From the NCBI RefSeq assembly GCF_004342585.1, contig NZ_SLZQ01000008.1, positions 62,001 to 126,000 on the forward strand: DNA of 64,000 nt, read 5' to 3'. The notes beneath the pieces were generated by a model. It had not been told where the DNA came from. It saw only the letters and a list, made by a program, of their open reading frames with translations, and did no database searches. The position numbers were made by a program, and so were the translations under genes. This document shows positions 25,525 to 34,737 of this stretch, in pieces (within the stretch, counting starts at the first letter, position 1; the number at the start of each line of letters is the position of its first letter). Origin of the DNA: Paucimonas lemoignei (GTDB taxonomy: Bacteria; Pseudomonadota; Gammaproteobacteria; Burkholderiales; Burkholderiaceae_D).

Positions 25525-26436
25525 TTGACCATACATAGCATGACCGGTTATGCGGTAGTCAGCCGCGAAACCGCCGCAGGCAGCGTGACTATCGAGCTAA
25601 AAAGCGTGAATTCCCGCTTTCTTGACCTGCAATTCAAGGTCAATGACGATTTGCGGACAGTCGAGCCGGCGTTGCGCGAAGCCATCATGGCACGCGTCGG
25701 CCGCGGCAAACTGGAATGCCGGTTGAGTCTCGGCCGCCGCCATGCCGAAGGCAATACCCAGACATTGAACCAGGGCGTGCTGGCGACACTGGCGCAATTG
25801 CAGGAAGACGTGCGCCGTCAATTTCCGCAAGCCGCAGCTTTGACCGTTAACGAATTACTGCGCTGGCCTGGCGTGATCGAAGAAGCGCAGATTTCGCAGG
25901 AAACCCTGCAGGCGGAAATCCTGGCTGCACTGGCCACTGCGCTGGACGCTTTCATGGAAACGCGTGCCCGCGAAGGCGCAGCCATGCGCAACGTGATCCT
26001 GGCCCGGGTCGACGCCATGCAGGAAATCGTGCAGCGCATCACGCCGCTGGTGCCACAGGTTATCGCTCAATTCCAGCAAAAAGCCATGGAACGTATGCAG
26101 GAAGCATTGGGGATTGCGCCGGCAGCCGAAGCCAATGCGCAAGCCTTGTCGCGCGAGGAGGCGCTGGAGCGCGTGCGCCAGGAAGTGACGCTCTACGGCA
26201 TTCGCATCGACGTTGCCGAGGAACTGGCCCGCCTGGCCGCGCACCTGGAAGAAACCCGGCATATCCTGCAAAAAGGCGGCCCGGTCGGCAAACGGCTGGA
26301 CTTCATGATGCAGGAACTGAACCGCGAAGCCAATACGCTCGGCTCCAAGGCGGCGCTCAAGGAATTGGCCGACGCCTCGATGGAATTGAAGTTATTGATT
26401 GATCAGATGCGCGAACAGGTGCAAAACTTGGAATAA
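25525..26436 (+). CDS. yicC: YicC family endoribonuclease
   Basis: I place the start at the TTG at 25525, since GAGG lies eight bases before it and the product then begins LTIHSMTGYA, the family N-terminus. An ATG at 25480 has no ribosome site. The protein is 303 residues, standard for YicC. The C-terminal DUF1732 part contains GPVGKRLDFMMQELNREANT. Members act as endoribonucleases; E. coli YicC works on the RyhB small RNA. It is followed by gmk after 45 bases and is probably co-transcribed with it. Confidence 0.94.
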   Translation: MTIHSMTGYAVVSRETAAGSVTIELKSVNSRFLDLQFKVNDDLRTVEPALREAIMARVGRGKLECRLSLGRRHAEGNTQTLNQGVLATLAQLQEDVRRQFPQAAALTVNELLRWPGVIEEAQISQETLQAEILAALATALDAFMETRAREGAAMRNVILARVDAMQEIVQRITPLVPQVIAQFQQKAMERMQEALGIAPAAEANAQALSREEALERVRQEVTLYGIRIDVAEELARLAAHLEETRHILQKGGPVGKRLDFMMQELNREANTLGSKAALKELADASMELKLLIDQMREQVQNLE

Positions 26437-26481
26437 TCGCGTCCAAGTATTATTCTAGGAAAATATTACTGAAGGATTACC

Positions 26482-27126
26482 ATGCCCCAAGCAAGTTCCA
26501 CTGCCGGCAGTCTTTTCATGGTCGTCGCCCCGTCGGGCGCGGGCAAGTCCAGCCTGGTCAACGCCCTGCTGGAGCGCGAACCGGCCATCAAGCTATCCAT
26601 TTCGCATACGACGCGCCAGCCGCGCCCGGGCGAACAGCATGGCAGGGAATATTATTTCACCTCGGTCGATGACTTTCTTGCCATGCGCGATGCCGATGAA
26701 TTTCTTGAATCGGCTGAAGTCCATGGCAATTACTATGGCACGTCGAAGATCCAGATCTTGGATCAGATGAAGGCCGGCACCGATGTATTGCTGGAAATCG
26801 ACTGGCAAGGCGCGCAGCAGATCAAGAAGCAATTCCCCAATGCGATTGGCATTTTCATCCTGCCGCCTTCGATCCAGGCGCTGGAAGAAAGGCTGCTCAA
26901 GCGCGGGCAGGATGAACCGCATGTGATCACCCGCCGCATCCTGGCAGCGGGCGGGGAAATTGCGCACGCGCCGGAGTCTGAGTATGTTATTATCAATCAA
27001 GACTTTGCAACTGCTTTGTCAGAGTTGACTGCAATTATCAAGGCGGCACGTTGCCGCTTCGCGCAACAGGCGGCGCGCAACGCAGCCCTGTTTGCCCAGC
27101 TTGGCATCCATGCCCCCTTGAGTTAA
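26482..27126 (+). CDS. gmk: Guanylate kinase
   Basis: This 214-residue enzyme phosphorylates GMP or dGMP to the diphosphate. The P-loop APSGAGKSS is near residue 11, followed by [11 protein letters not shown] and GREYYFTS for GMP binding, and the lid segment with [12 protein letters not shown]. Length and motifs are standard. It precedes rpoZ by 19 bases and forms the conserved gmk-rpoZ-spoT order. Confidence 0.97.
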   Translation: MPQASSTAGSLFMVVAPSGAGKSSLVNALLEREPAIKLSISHTTRQPRPGEQHGREYYFTSVDDFLAMRDADEFLESAEVHGNYYGTSKIQILDQMKAGTDVLLEIDWQGAQQIKKQFPNAIGIFILPPSIQALEERLLKRGQDEPHVITRRILAAGGEIAHAPESEYVIINQDFATALSELTAIIKAARCRFAQQAARNAALFAQLGIHAPLS

Positions 27127-27145
27127 CCATTCCAGGAGTAAAACC

Positions 27146-27349
27146 ATGGCCCGTATTACCATTGAAGATTGCCTGAAGCAAATTCCAAACCGCTTCCAGC
27201 TGACCCTGGCTGCGACCTACCGCGCACGCCAGCTGTTGCAAGGTCACACCCCGAAAGTGGACGCGAAAGACAAGCCGACCGTGCTGGCCCTGCGCGAAAT
27301 CGCCGCCGGCAAGGTTGGCCTGGAAATGCTGAAGAAGGTGCCAACCTAA
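27146..27349 (+). CDS. rpoZ: RNA polymerase omega subunit
   Basis: This 67-residue subunit opens [21 protein letters not shown], the family signature, and includes YRARQL. It stabilises the beta-prime subunit and forms part of a ppGpp site in proteobacteria. It lies between gmk and spoT, the usual setting. CAGGAG precedes the start by seven bases. A 7-bp inverted repeat (CGTGATG / CATCACG, 27361-27382) without a T-run follows and may affect read-through into spoT. Confidence 0.97.
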   Translation: MARITIEDCLKQIPNRFQLTLAATYRARQLLQGHTPKVDAKDKPTVLALREIAAGKVGLEMLKKVPT

Positions 27350-27398
27350 GGATCCTGCAGCGTGATGCTGTCGCTCATCACGGGCTAAAGGCCCCGCC

Positions 27399-29678
27399 AT
27401 GAAACTGATGCCTGCCGATTCAACGCCAACCACTGTCGCCGTCAAGCGCGCAGCTGCAAGACGTTCGGCCACGAATTCCGCAGGATCGAATACCTCGATG
27501 GATGCTGCGCCTTCCGCACCCGGCGTGGCATCCATCTCAGACCTTTCCGCCAAGCTTTCCGTCTATCTGAGTGAGTCCGACCTGAAAAAGGTCAGGGAAG
27601 CCTACCGCTTCTCCGACGAGATGCACCTCGGACAGATGCGCAAGTCCGGCGAACCGTACATTTCCCACCCGATTGCCGTCGCCGAAATCTGCGCCGACTG
27701 GAAGCTCGACGCGCAAGCCATCATGGCCGCCCTCCTCCATGACGTCATGGAAGACCAGGACGTCAAGAAGGAAGAGCTGATCGAGCGTTTCGGCGCGCCG
27801 GTGGCGTCATTGGTGGATGGGCTGTCGAAGCTCGACAAGATCGAATTCCAGAGCCAGGTCGAAGCACAGGCGGAAAACTTCCGCAAGATGCTCCTGGCCA
27901 TGGCGCGCGACGTGCGCGTCATCCTGGTCAAGCTGGCCGACCGCCTGCACAACATGCGCACGCTGGATTTCATGGCGCCGGAAAAGAAGCGTCGCATCGC
28001 CCGCGAGACCATGGAAGTGTACGTGCCGATCGCGCACCGGCTGGGCCTGAACAATATTTACCGCGAACTGCAGGACCTGTCGTTCGCCCATCTGCATCCG
28101 CTTCGCTACCGCACGATTGCCAAGGCAGTCAAAGCTGCACGCGGCAATCGCCGCGAAGTGGTCAGCAAGATCCTGGAATCCGTCAAGAACACGCTGGCTG
28201 CCGCCGGCCTGGAAGTCCAGGTGTACGGCCGCGAAAAAACCCTGTACGGCATCTACCGCAAGATGCGCAACAAGCACCTATCGTTTTCACAGGTGCTGGA
28301 CGTGTATGGCTTCCGGATCGTGGTCGACAGCTTCGCTAACTGCTATGTCGCGCTGGGTACCCTGCACGCGCTGTACAAGCCGATGCCGGGCAAATTCAAG
28401 GATTACATCGCCATTCCCAAGCTGAATGGCTACCAGTCGCTGCACACGACCCTGATCGGCCCCTACGGCACGCCGGTGGAATTCCAGATCCGCACGCAGG
28501 AAATGCACCGCGTCGCTGAATCCGGCGTGGCCGCGCACTGGCTATACAAGAGCGGCGACGACAGCATGACCGACCTGCAGCAGCGCACCCACGCCTGGCT
28601 GCAGTCGCTGCTGGATATCCAGAAGCAGACCGGCGACTCGGCGGAATTCCTCGAGCACGTCAAGGTCGACCTGTTCCCGGATTCGGTGTACGTGTTCACA
28701 CCGAAGTCGAAGATCATCGCCTTGCCGCGCGGCGCGACCGCGCTGGACTTTGCCTACACCATTCACACCGATGTGGGCGACCAGGCTATCGCGGTCAAGA
28801 TCAATCACGAACAGGCGCCGCTGCGCAGTGAATTGCGCAATGGCGACATCGTCGAGATCATCACGTCGCCGACTTCGCGCCCCAACCCGAACTGGCTGAC
28901 GTTCGTCCGCACCGGCAAAGCGCGCTCGGCGATTCGCCATCACCTGCGCACCATCAACCTCGCGGAATCGACCGAGCTTGGCCGGCGCCTCCTGAACCAG
29001 GCGCTGATCACGCTGAAGCTTGATCCCGAATTACTGCCGCAACTGGCGGAACGCTTATTGAACGAATCCAGCGCCAAGTCGATGGACGAGCTGTATGCCG
29101 ACATCGGCGTCGGCAAGCGCATGGCCGCGCTGGTGGCGCGCCACATTCTCGGCCTGGTGGAGAACGACGCCGGCGCCGCGCCGTCGGTCACGCCACAGGG
29201 CGATATCATTCAGAGCAAGCCGGCTCCGGTCGTCATTTACGGCAACGAGGGAACCTCGGTGCAACTGGCGCCCTGCTGCATGCCGATTCCCGGCGATGGC
29301 TTGCAGGGGCAGTTGCGGCGCGACCAGGGCTTGATCGTGCATGCGCTCGATTGCGACCAGGCCAAGCGCAATCGCGCCAAGGAACCCGACCGCTGGATCG
29401 ATGTGGTGTGGGGACAGGAGCTGAACCGCCGCTTCGATTGCCGCATCATGATCCTGGTGAAGAACGAGCGGGGCATGCTGGCGCGCATTGCGGCCGAAAT
29501 CGGCGAATCCGACGCCAACATCAGCTACGTGGCCATGGATAACGGCAAGGATGAAACCATGCCGATCACGCAGCTGAAATTCACCATCCAGGTAGAAGAC
29601 CGCGTACACCTGGCCCGCCTGATGCGCAATATCCGCCGTATTCCGAATGTCGCGCGTATCATGCGCGAACGCGGATAA
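27399..29678 (+). CDS. spoT: Bifunctional (p)ppGpp synthetase/hydrolase SpoT
   Basis: This 759-residue RSH enzyme sets the alarmone level. After a variable, disordered start of about 50 residues comes the HD hydrolase domain (SHPIAVAE, ALLHDVMED, DRLHNMRTL), then the synthetase domain (GREKTLYGIYRKM, NGYQSLHTTL), a TGS domain (FTPKSKIIALPRGATALDFAY) and a C-terminal ACT domain (NERGMLARIAAEIGESDANI). The HD residues are intact, so hydrolysis should be active. It is downstream of rpoZ and converges on greB with only two bases between stops. Confidence 0.96.
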   Translation: MKLMPADSTPTTVAVKRAAARRSATNSAGSNTSMDAAPSAPGVASISDLSAKLSVYLSESDLKKVREAYRFSDEMHLGQMRKSGEPYISHPIAVAEICADWKLDAQAIMAALLHDVMEDQDVKKEELIERFGAPVASLVDGLSKLDKIEFQSQVEAQAENFRKMLLAMARDVRVILVKLADRLHNMRTLDFMAPEKKRRIARETMEVYVPIAHRLGLNNIYRELQDLSFAHLHPLRYRTIAKAVKAARGNRREVVSKILESVKNTLAAAGLEVQVYGREKTLYGIYRKMRNKHLSFSQVLDVYGFRIVVDSFANCYVALGTLHALYKPMPGKFKDYIAIPKLNGYQSLHTTLIGPYGTPVEFQIRTQEMHRVAESGVAAHWLYKSGDDSMTDLQQRTHAWLQSLLDIQKQTGDSAEFLEHVKVDLFPDSVYVFTPKSKIIALPRGATALDFAYTIHTDVGDQAIAVKINHEQAPLRSELRNGDIVEIITSPTSRPNPNWLTFVRTGKARSAIRHHLRTINLAESTELGRRLLNQALITLKLDPELLPQLAERLLNESSAKSMDELYADIGVGKRMAALVARHILGLVENDAGAAPSVTPQGDIIQSKPAPVVIYGNEGTSVQLAPCCMPIPGDGLQGQLRRDQGLIVHALDCDQAKRNRAKEPDRWIDVVWGQELNRRFDCRIMILVKNERGMLARIAAEIGESDANISYVAMDNGKDETMPITQLKFTIQVEDRVHLARLMRNIRRIPNVARIMRERG

Positions 29679-29680
29679 GC

Positions 29681-30238
29681 TTACTGCGGCACCGGGTAGC
29701 TGACTTCCAGAACTTCTAATTCTTCGATGCCGCCGGGCGTCTGCAAGGTCACCACGTCACCTTCGCGCGCCTTCGTCAATGCGCGCGCCACGGGCGATAC
29801 CCAGCTGATCTTGCCACTCAATGGATCGAGCTCGTCGATGCCGACGATGGTGACGGTCTGTTCATCGCCAGCCTGATTGCAGTAAGTGACCGTCGCGCCG
29901 AAAAACACCTGGTCCGAGCCATGATGCACGCTTGGATCGACCACTTCCGCCAGGTCCAGGCGCTTGGTCAGAAAACGGATGCGCCGGTCAATCTCGCGCA
30001 GGCGCCGCTTGCCATAGATATAGTCGCCATTCTCCGAGCGGTCGCCATTGGACGCCGCCCAATGCACGATGCGCACGACTTCCGGGCGCTCGACATCGAT
30101 CAGCTGCAATAGCTCATCCTTGATGCGCTGGTAACCGGCCGGCGTAATGTAGTTCTTGGCGCCCGGGGGAATCGGTGGCAGAGCGGGGCCGAGATCATCC
30201 TCGTCGCCATCGCTTTCCTTGACAAATGCTTTATTCAT
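29681..30238 (-). CDS. greB: Transcription elongation factor GreB
   Basis: This 185-residue protein is of the GreA/GreB family, with a coiled-coil N-domain containing NGDRSENGDYIYGKRRLREID and a C-domain (GKISWVSPVARAL). That motif assigns it to GreB. It rescues backtracked RNA polymerase by stimulating transcript cleavage. An acidic, proline-rich stretch of about 25 residues precedes the usual start. No purine-rich ribosome site lies before the ATG; a TATAAT sits just eight bases upstream, so translation may be leaderless. It converges on spoT. Confidence 0.94.
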   Translation of the reverse strand: MNKAFVKESDGDEDDLGPALPPIPPGAKNYITPAGYQRIKDELLQLIDVERPEVVRIVHWAASNGDRSENGDYIYGKRRLREIDRRIRFLTKRLDLAEVVDPSVHHGSDQVFFGATVTYCNQAGDEQTVTIVGIDELDPLSGKISWVSPVARALTKAREGDVVTLQTPGGIEELEVLEVSYPVPQ

Positions 30239-30245
30239 AACAGCG

Positions 30246-30251
30246 ATTATA
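30246..30251 (-). promoter_or_regulatory. Possible -10 box for leaderless greB
   Basis: The minus strand reads TATAAT at 30251-30246, followed by CGCTGTT and the greB ATG at 30238. A transcript starting seven bases after this box would begin at or next to the ATG. No good -35 hexamer is seen at the right distance, so this is tentative. Confidence 0.4.
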
Positions 30252-30277
30252 GCCTCGTCCCGTGCGAAGGACGAGGC
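30252..30277 (-). terminator. Strong stem-loop after the HDOD gene
   Basis: GCCTCGTCC (30252-30260) pairs with GGACGAGGC (30269-30277) over an eight-base loop, straight after the stop of the HDOD gene. No T-run follows. It may serve as a processed 3' end or separate the HDOD transcript from greB. Confidence 0.5.
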
Positions 30278-30278
30278 G

Positions 30279-31556
30279 CTAATGGGCGTCGGCGATGCTG
30301 TTTGCCCAGTGAAAAGCCTGCACTTGCATCTCCGTCAGATCCTGCGGAGTGAGCCCGAGACTATGCAGAATGGCCAAGGCCGGCGGCCCGAGATGGTCGA
30401 TCCGCTCGATATATTCCACCAGCTTCAGCATGTCGCCGAATTCGCCACTTCGATGCAACAGCGCCTTGCGCACCTCATCGGCAACGGTGAGCTGATCAAG
30501 CACCTCTTCCATCGACATGCCAAACAGCGCGTCCATCAGCGACATGATCCCGATGGTAAAAGATTTTTCGCTCAAGCCACGGTCGCCTGGATAACGCTTT
30601 TGCGCCATCAGCTCCAGCAGCTTGCCGCGCGAGGTTGCCAATGCGAGCAGCGGCGACTTCAATGCCTCGCCTTCTCCCGAGCTGGCGTAAATCAGGATTT
30701 GCAACCAGCGCTGCAATTGCAGGCGCCCCATTACCAGGAGTGCCTGGCTGACCGAATCGATGTGCCGGCCAGCGCCCACGCCGGCAGTGTTCACCAGCCG
30801 CAAGAGGTTCAGCGACAGCGTCACATCGCGCTTGATCGTCTGTTCGAGCGCGGCGCTATCTTCATCAGCCAGAATCTGATTCATGAGCTGCATGATCCCG
30901 ACTTGCGAAGGCGAAAGCTTCTTACCGCTCAGGATAAGCGGCTTGGCAAAATAATAGCCCTGAAAATAATCGAAACCGAGGTCCAGGCAAGTCTTGAACT
31001 CGCTATGGGTTTCCACCTTTTCCGCCAGAAGTTTCTTGCTGGCGTGCTTGAGCTGGCGCACCAGGGCATGCAAGGTCTGTGAGGGCATGCCCATGATATC
31101 GATCTTGATGAACTGAACCAGGGGGAGCAATTGACGCACGTCCTCGGACTGGATTACCACATCGTCCAGCGCAAACTGATACCCTGCCTTGGCCAGTTCC
31201 TTGATACGTTCGATGATTTCCGGCGTCACCCTGACGGTTTCCAGGATTTCCAGAACCACCTTGTCCGGTGGCAGAAACCCGATGAAGTCACTCATCAGCA
31301 CGCCTTCGTCGATATTGACAAAGCCCAGCGAATCGCCAATGACGTTTTCCAGCCCGAGTTCGGAAACGTGCGCCATGACAGCAGCGGTGGCGGCAACGTT
31401 ATCCACGATCTGCGCATGGCCCGACGCAGCATCGCGGAACAACAATTCATACGCAACCAGCTGTTGGGCACGGCTCAGAATAGGCTGCCGCGCCAGGAAG
31501 AATTCCCGCGCATGTTGTACAGCTTCTGCGTTGAGGGTAGCCAAGTCGGGGCTCAT
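30279..31556 (-). CDS. Degenerate EAL plus HDOD domain signalling protein (YuxH type)
   Basis: This 425-residue protein has an EAL-like domain (about 15-205) in which the signature EAL is replaced by YELLF and metal ligands are degenerate, so phosphodiesterase activity is unlikely. An HDOD domain (about 215-400) follows, with HIDSVSQALLVMGRLQLQRWL. Such two-domain proteins bind partners or nucleotides and affect motility, biofilm or stress signalling. It is a single gene, upstream of greB on the same strand and separated by a strong stem-loop. Function in this organism unknown. Confidence 0.88.
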   Translation of the reverse strand: MSPDLATLNAEAVQHAREFFLARQPILSRAQQLVAYELLFRDAASGHAQIVDNVAATAAVMAHVSELGLENVIGDSLGFVNIDEGVLMSDFIGFLPPDKVVLEILETVRVTPEIIERIKELAKAGYQFALDDVVIQSEDVRQLLPLVQFIKIDIMGMPSQTLHALVRQLKHASKKLLAEKVETHSEFKTCLDLGFDYFQGYYFAKPLILSGKKLSPSQVGIMQLMNQILADEDSAALEQTIKRDVTLSLNLLRLVNTAGVGAGRHIDSVSQALLVMGRLQLQRWLQILIYASSGEGEALKSPLLALATSRGKLLELMAQKRYPGDRGLSEKSFTIGIMSLMDALFGMSMEEVLDQLTVADEVRKALLHRSGEFGDMLKLVEYIERIDHLGPPALAILHSLGLTPQDLTEMQVQAFHWANSIADAH

Positions 31557-31727
31557 CGGATAGAGAAGCTGCCTTTATTCAAGATATATTTAAGAATTTA
31601 CATGGGGAAAATATTTCCCTCAAGAATTTTTGTATTGTAAAGGCAAATTCCTTTTCGAAGACGGCAGTCTAGTAGTTTTACTTACCATAAGTATCAAATT
31701 CACCTACCTCGCCAACACCGCTCCGCC

Positions 31728-32681
31728 TCAACGCTTGCTACCTCTTGAAGGGAATGGTTTTCTTCCTGCTTCACTTGACGGCGAAGCAGAACTCCCGCCC
31801 TCTCCCGTTTCCAGTACAAACCGTGCAGCGGTATCCTGCTTTAACGCGTCAACGAGCCAAGGCATTACCTGGCGCAATAGCGGCGCCAAGGTCCACGGGG
31901 GATTAAGGATGAACATGCCGCTGCTGCGCAAGCCAAGTCCGTCCGGCTGCGGAGCGCCGGTCGACAGGGTTACGTTTAGCCAGTCCTTGGCCGGCAAGCG
32001 TTTCAGTTGCTCCGGCAACTGGCGCGATTCGGGACGCTGCAAGACCGGATACCAGACCGCATAAGTACCGGTGGCAAAACGCTTGAGGGCATCGTTCAAG
32101 GTTTCGACTACGCGGCGATAATCCTGCTTGACTTCATAGGGCGGATCGATCAGCACCAGGCCGCGCCGCGATGGCGGAGGCAGCAGCGCTTTCAAGCCAT
32201 CGAAGCCATCCGCCTTCTGCACCATCACGCGCTTGCCGCGCGCCGCTGGCCGCTGTCCTTGCGCGGCGGCGTGGGCATCGAGCTTTTCGAAATTGTCACA
32301 AAGGATCTTGATCTCATTGGGATGCAGCTCGAACAGGCGCAGACGATCCTGCTCGCGCATCACCTTTTCGGCGCAATATGGCGAACCGGGGTAATAACGC
32401 ATCTTGCCGCTCGGGTTCATGGCTTTGACCAGTCCGACATAGTCAGCCACGGCTTCAGGCAGGTCGGCGCGCTCCCACAGCCTGGAGATGCCGGTATCGA
32501 ACTCGGCATTCTTGGTCGCCTGCTCGCTATCCAGCGCGTACACGCCGGCGCCGGCATGGGTATCGATCACCATGTAGGGCGCATCCTTTTGATTCAAATA
32601 GCGCAGCAACTGGATCAGCACCATGTGCTTGAGCACATCGGCGTGATTCCCTGCATGGAAGGCGTGGCGGTAACTCAGCAT
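31728..32681 (-). CDS. rlmJ: 23S rRNA (adenine2030-N6)-methyltransferase RlmJ
   Basis: The 317-residue product starts MLSYRHAFHAGNHADVLKH, matching E. coli RlmJ; the frame is open 24 codons further upstream but those residues are not family sequence. DTHAGAGVY (SAM binding) and the catalytic LIDPPYE are present, with INPPW near the C-terminus. The C-terminal extension of about 30 residues (ending EAGRKPFPSRGSKR) looks disordered and is extra to the family. No clear ribosome site precedes the start. It is a single gene, downstream of aceA but behind its terminator. Confidence 0.93.
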   Translation of the reverse strand: MLSYRHAFHAGNHADVLKHMVLIQLLRYLNQKDAPYMVIDTHAGAGVYALDSEQATKNAEFDTGISRLWERADLPEAVADYVGLVKAMNPSGKMRYYPGSPYCAEKVMREQDRLRLFELHPNEIKILCDNFEKLDAHAAAQGQRPAARGKRVMVQKADGFDGLKALLPPPSRRGLVLIDPPYEVKQDYRRVVETLNDALKRFATGTYAVWYPVLQRPESRQLPEQLKRLPAKDWLNVTLSTGAPQPDGLGLRSSGMFILNPPWTLAPLLRQVMPWLVDALKQDTAARFVLETGEGGSSASPSSEAGRKPFPSRGSKR

Positions 32682-32759
32682 GGAAGATAAACGTGGAAAT
32701 GGGTAACGATAAGTATAGGGAGTATGACACCGGGCGGCATAATCTGCCCGCATGCCAAT

Positions 32760-32787
32760 AAAAAAACCGCACGGTTTCCCGTGCGGT
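32760..32787 (-). terminator. Rho-independent terminator of aceA
   Basis: ACCGCACGG (32766-32774) pairs with CCGTGCGGT (32779-32787) across TTTC, followed on the minus strand by a run of seven T (32766-32760). It lies about 45 bases after the aceA stop. Confidence 0.88.
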
Positions 32788-32832
32788 CTTGGTAATCCGC
32801 TTGCCAGGCTCCGAAAGGAGCCTGCGGCTGGA

Positions 32833-34143
32833 TTAGTGGAATTGCTCTTCTTCGGTCGAGCCGGTCAGGGCTTTCACGGAAGACGAACCGCCCTGGATCA
32901 CGGTGGTCACGTCGTCGAAGTAGCCAGCGCCAACTTCCTGCTGGTGCGACACGAAGGTGTAGCCTTTTTCGCGAGCTGCGAATTCCGGCTCTTGCACCAT
33001 GTTGACATAGTGCTTCATGCCTTCGCCGCGAGCGTAAGCGTGGGCGAACTGGAAGGTGTTGAACCAGTTGACGTGGATACCAGCCAGGGTGATGAACTGG
33101 TACTTGTAGCCCAGTGCCGACAGCTCTTCCTGGAACGACGCGATCTGGCTGTCGTTGAGGTTCTTCTTCCAGTTGAAGGAAGGCGAGCAGTTGTACGACA
33201 GCAGCTTGCCCGGGCAGGCAGCGTGCACGGCTTGCGCGAATTCACGTGCGAAGCCGATATCGGGCACGCCGGTTTCGCACCAGACCAGGTCAGCGTACGG
33301 AGCGTAGGCAACGCCACGGCTGATAGCTTGCTCCAGACCGTTCTTGACGCGGTAGAAGCCTTCTTGAGTGCGCTCGCCGGTCAGGAACGGCTTGTCGTTG
33401 GCGTCGTAGTCGGAAGTCAGCAGGTTTGCAGCTTCAGCGTCGGTACGGGCCAGAACGATGGTCGGCACGCCCATGACGTCGGCAGCGAAACGAGCAGCGG
33501 TCAGCTTCTCGACGGCTTCCTGAGTCGGAACCAGAACCTTGCCGCCCATGTGGCCGCACTTCTTCACAGCAGCCAATTGGTCTTCGAAGTGAACGCCGGC
33601 AGCGCCTGCAGCGATCATGTTCTTCATCAGTTCGAAAGCGTTCAGCACGCCGCCGAAACCGGCTTCAGCGTCAGCGACGATCGGCAGGAAGTAGTCGATG
33701 AAGTCTTTGTTGCCCGGCTCGATGCCACGCGACCACTGGATTTCGTCAGCGCGCTTGAAGGTGTTGTTGATACGACGAACCATGGTCGGCACGGAGTCGT
33801 ATGCGTACAGCGATTGGTCGGGGTACATGGTTTCGGAAGTGTTGCCGTCGGCAGCAACTTGCCAGCCCGACAGGTAGACGGCTTCCAGGCCAGCTTTAGC
33901 TTGCTGCATGGCTTGACCGGCAGTGATCGCGCCGAATGCGTTCACGTAACCCTTCTTGGCGCCACCGTTAACTTTTGCCCAGAGCTTTTCAGCGCCGCTC
34001 TTGGCCAGGGTGTACTCGATTTGTTGGGAACCACGCAGGCGAACGACGTCCGCAGCGGAGTAGTTACGCTTGACGCCTTTCCAGCGGGGGTTTTCAGCCC
34101 AGTCTTTTTCGAGGGCCTTGATTTGTTCTTCACGAGTTGCCAT
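32833..34143 (-). CDS. aceA: Isocitrate lyase
   Basis: This 436-residue enzyme splits isocitrate to succinate and glyoxylate, the first step of the glyoxylate shunt needed for growth on acetate or fatty acids. The catalytic KKCGHMGGK lies near residue 190, and family segments such as [11 protein letters not shown] and WCETGVPD are present. The start at 34143 is chosen: AGGAG is seven bases upstream, while the ATG two codons earlier sits almost on top of that site. No malate synthase lies beside it. A perfect palindrome about 90 bases upstream is a likely operator. Confidence 0.96.
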   Translation of the reverse strand: MATREEQIKALEKDWAENPRWKGVKRNYSAADVVRLRGSQQIEYTLAKSGAEKLWAKVNGGAKKGYVNAFGAITAGQAMQQAKAGLEAVYLSGWQVAADGNTSETMYPDQSLYAYDSVPTMVRRINNTFKRADEIQWSRGIEPGNKDFIDYFLPIVADAEAGFGGVLNAFELMKNMIAAGAAGVHFEDQLAAVKKCGHMGGKVLVPTQEAVEKLTAARFAADVMGVPTIVLARTDAEAANLLTSDYDANDKPFLTGERTQEGFYRVKNGLEQAISRGVAYAPYADLVWCETGVPDIGFAREFAQAVHAACPGKLLSYNCSPSFNWKKNLNDSQIASFQEELSALGYKYQFITLAGIHVNWFNTFQFAHAYARGEGMKHYVNMVQEPEFAAREKGYTFVSHQQEVGAGYFDDVTTVIQGGSSSVKALTGSTEEEQFH

Positions 34144-34737
34144 TGTCATTCTCCTGAGTTTGACGGGTGTTACGAAGAAGGGTGAATCGAATGAGAGGAA
34201 TCATATTCCTTTTCTTGCGAGGCAACAAGGTCTTATATAAGACATATAAGTAAATTTATTTCTTTAAAATTCAAATACTTATATTTCCCCTTTCGGATTG
34301 CGAAACAAAAATTAACGAAATGCATCAGATTTTTATCGCGCTGACAGCACTGCTTTTCACAATACAAAAATACGGCACTGCATTATGAAAAAATTGTCGG
34401 AATGTTTATCAATCAGGGGCGGCCCGGCATCGTGAATTTTTACTTCGGAAATGAAAAGACGGGGGCAATCTGCCAGCCCATGATCAACTCCAGCATTGAC
34501 TGGAACTAGCAGAGCTGAGATTTAGGCAGATATGGAACCTGGGACGTGGCGCCGTTTAGGGGCTGATGGCGGGTACAAGATTGAGGTCCAGTCGCATCGA
34601 GCAAGGATGCCCAGACCTGCGAGGACCAAACCGGAAAAGCCGAGAATCTGGAATGGGGAGCTGGTTGGCCTTGCCAGGGCAGTCCAGACTGGCAATGGCA
34701 AGGCACGGGAGGACGTTTATCCGCCCTCCTGTCTGAC
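34144..34737. other. 594-bp intergenic region between aceA and rraA
   Basis: The first 200 bases carry aceA control DNA (AT-rich, with the palindrome). The rest (about 34400-34737) has no supported gene; frames there lack ribosome sites. It contains a 9-bp inverted repeat, GCCTTGCCA (34668-34676) / TGGCAAGGC (34696-34704), with a 19-base centre and no T-run. This could be part of an unrecognised RNA or of the rraA 3' end. Confidence 0.5.
34230..34243. promoter_or_regulatory. Perfect 14-bp palindrome upstream of aceA, candidate operator
   Basis: GTCTTATATAAGAC is a perfect inverted repeat at 34230-34243, 87 bases before aceA. It is followed by a second ATATAAG, giving a direct half-site. It is a likely binding site for a carbon-source regulator of GntR, LysR or similar type. 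I cannot name the regulator. Confidence 0.6.

Noticed and set aside
27361-27382. Inverted repeat between rpoZ and spoT as a terminator
   Set aside because: No T-run follows, and spoT is expected to be co-transcribed with rpoZ; it is noted only under rpoZ.
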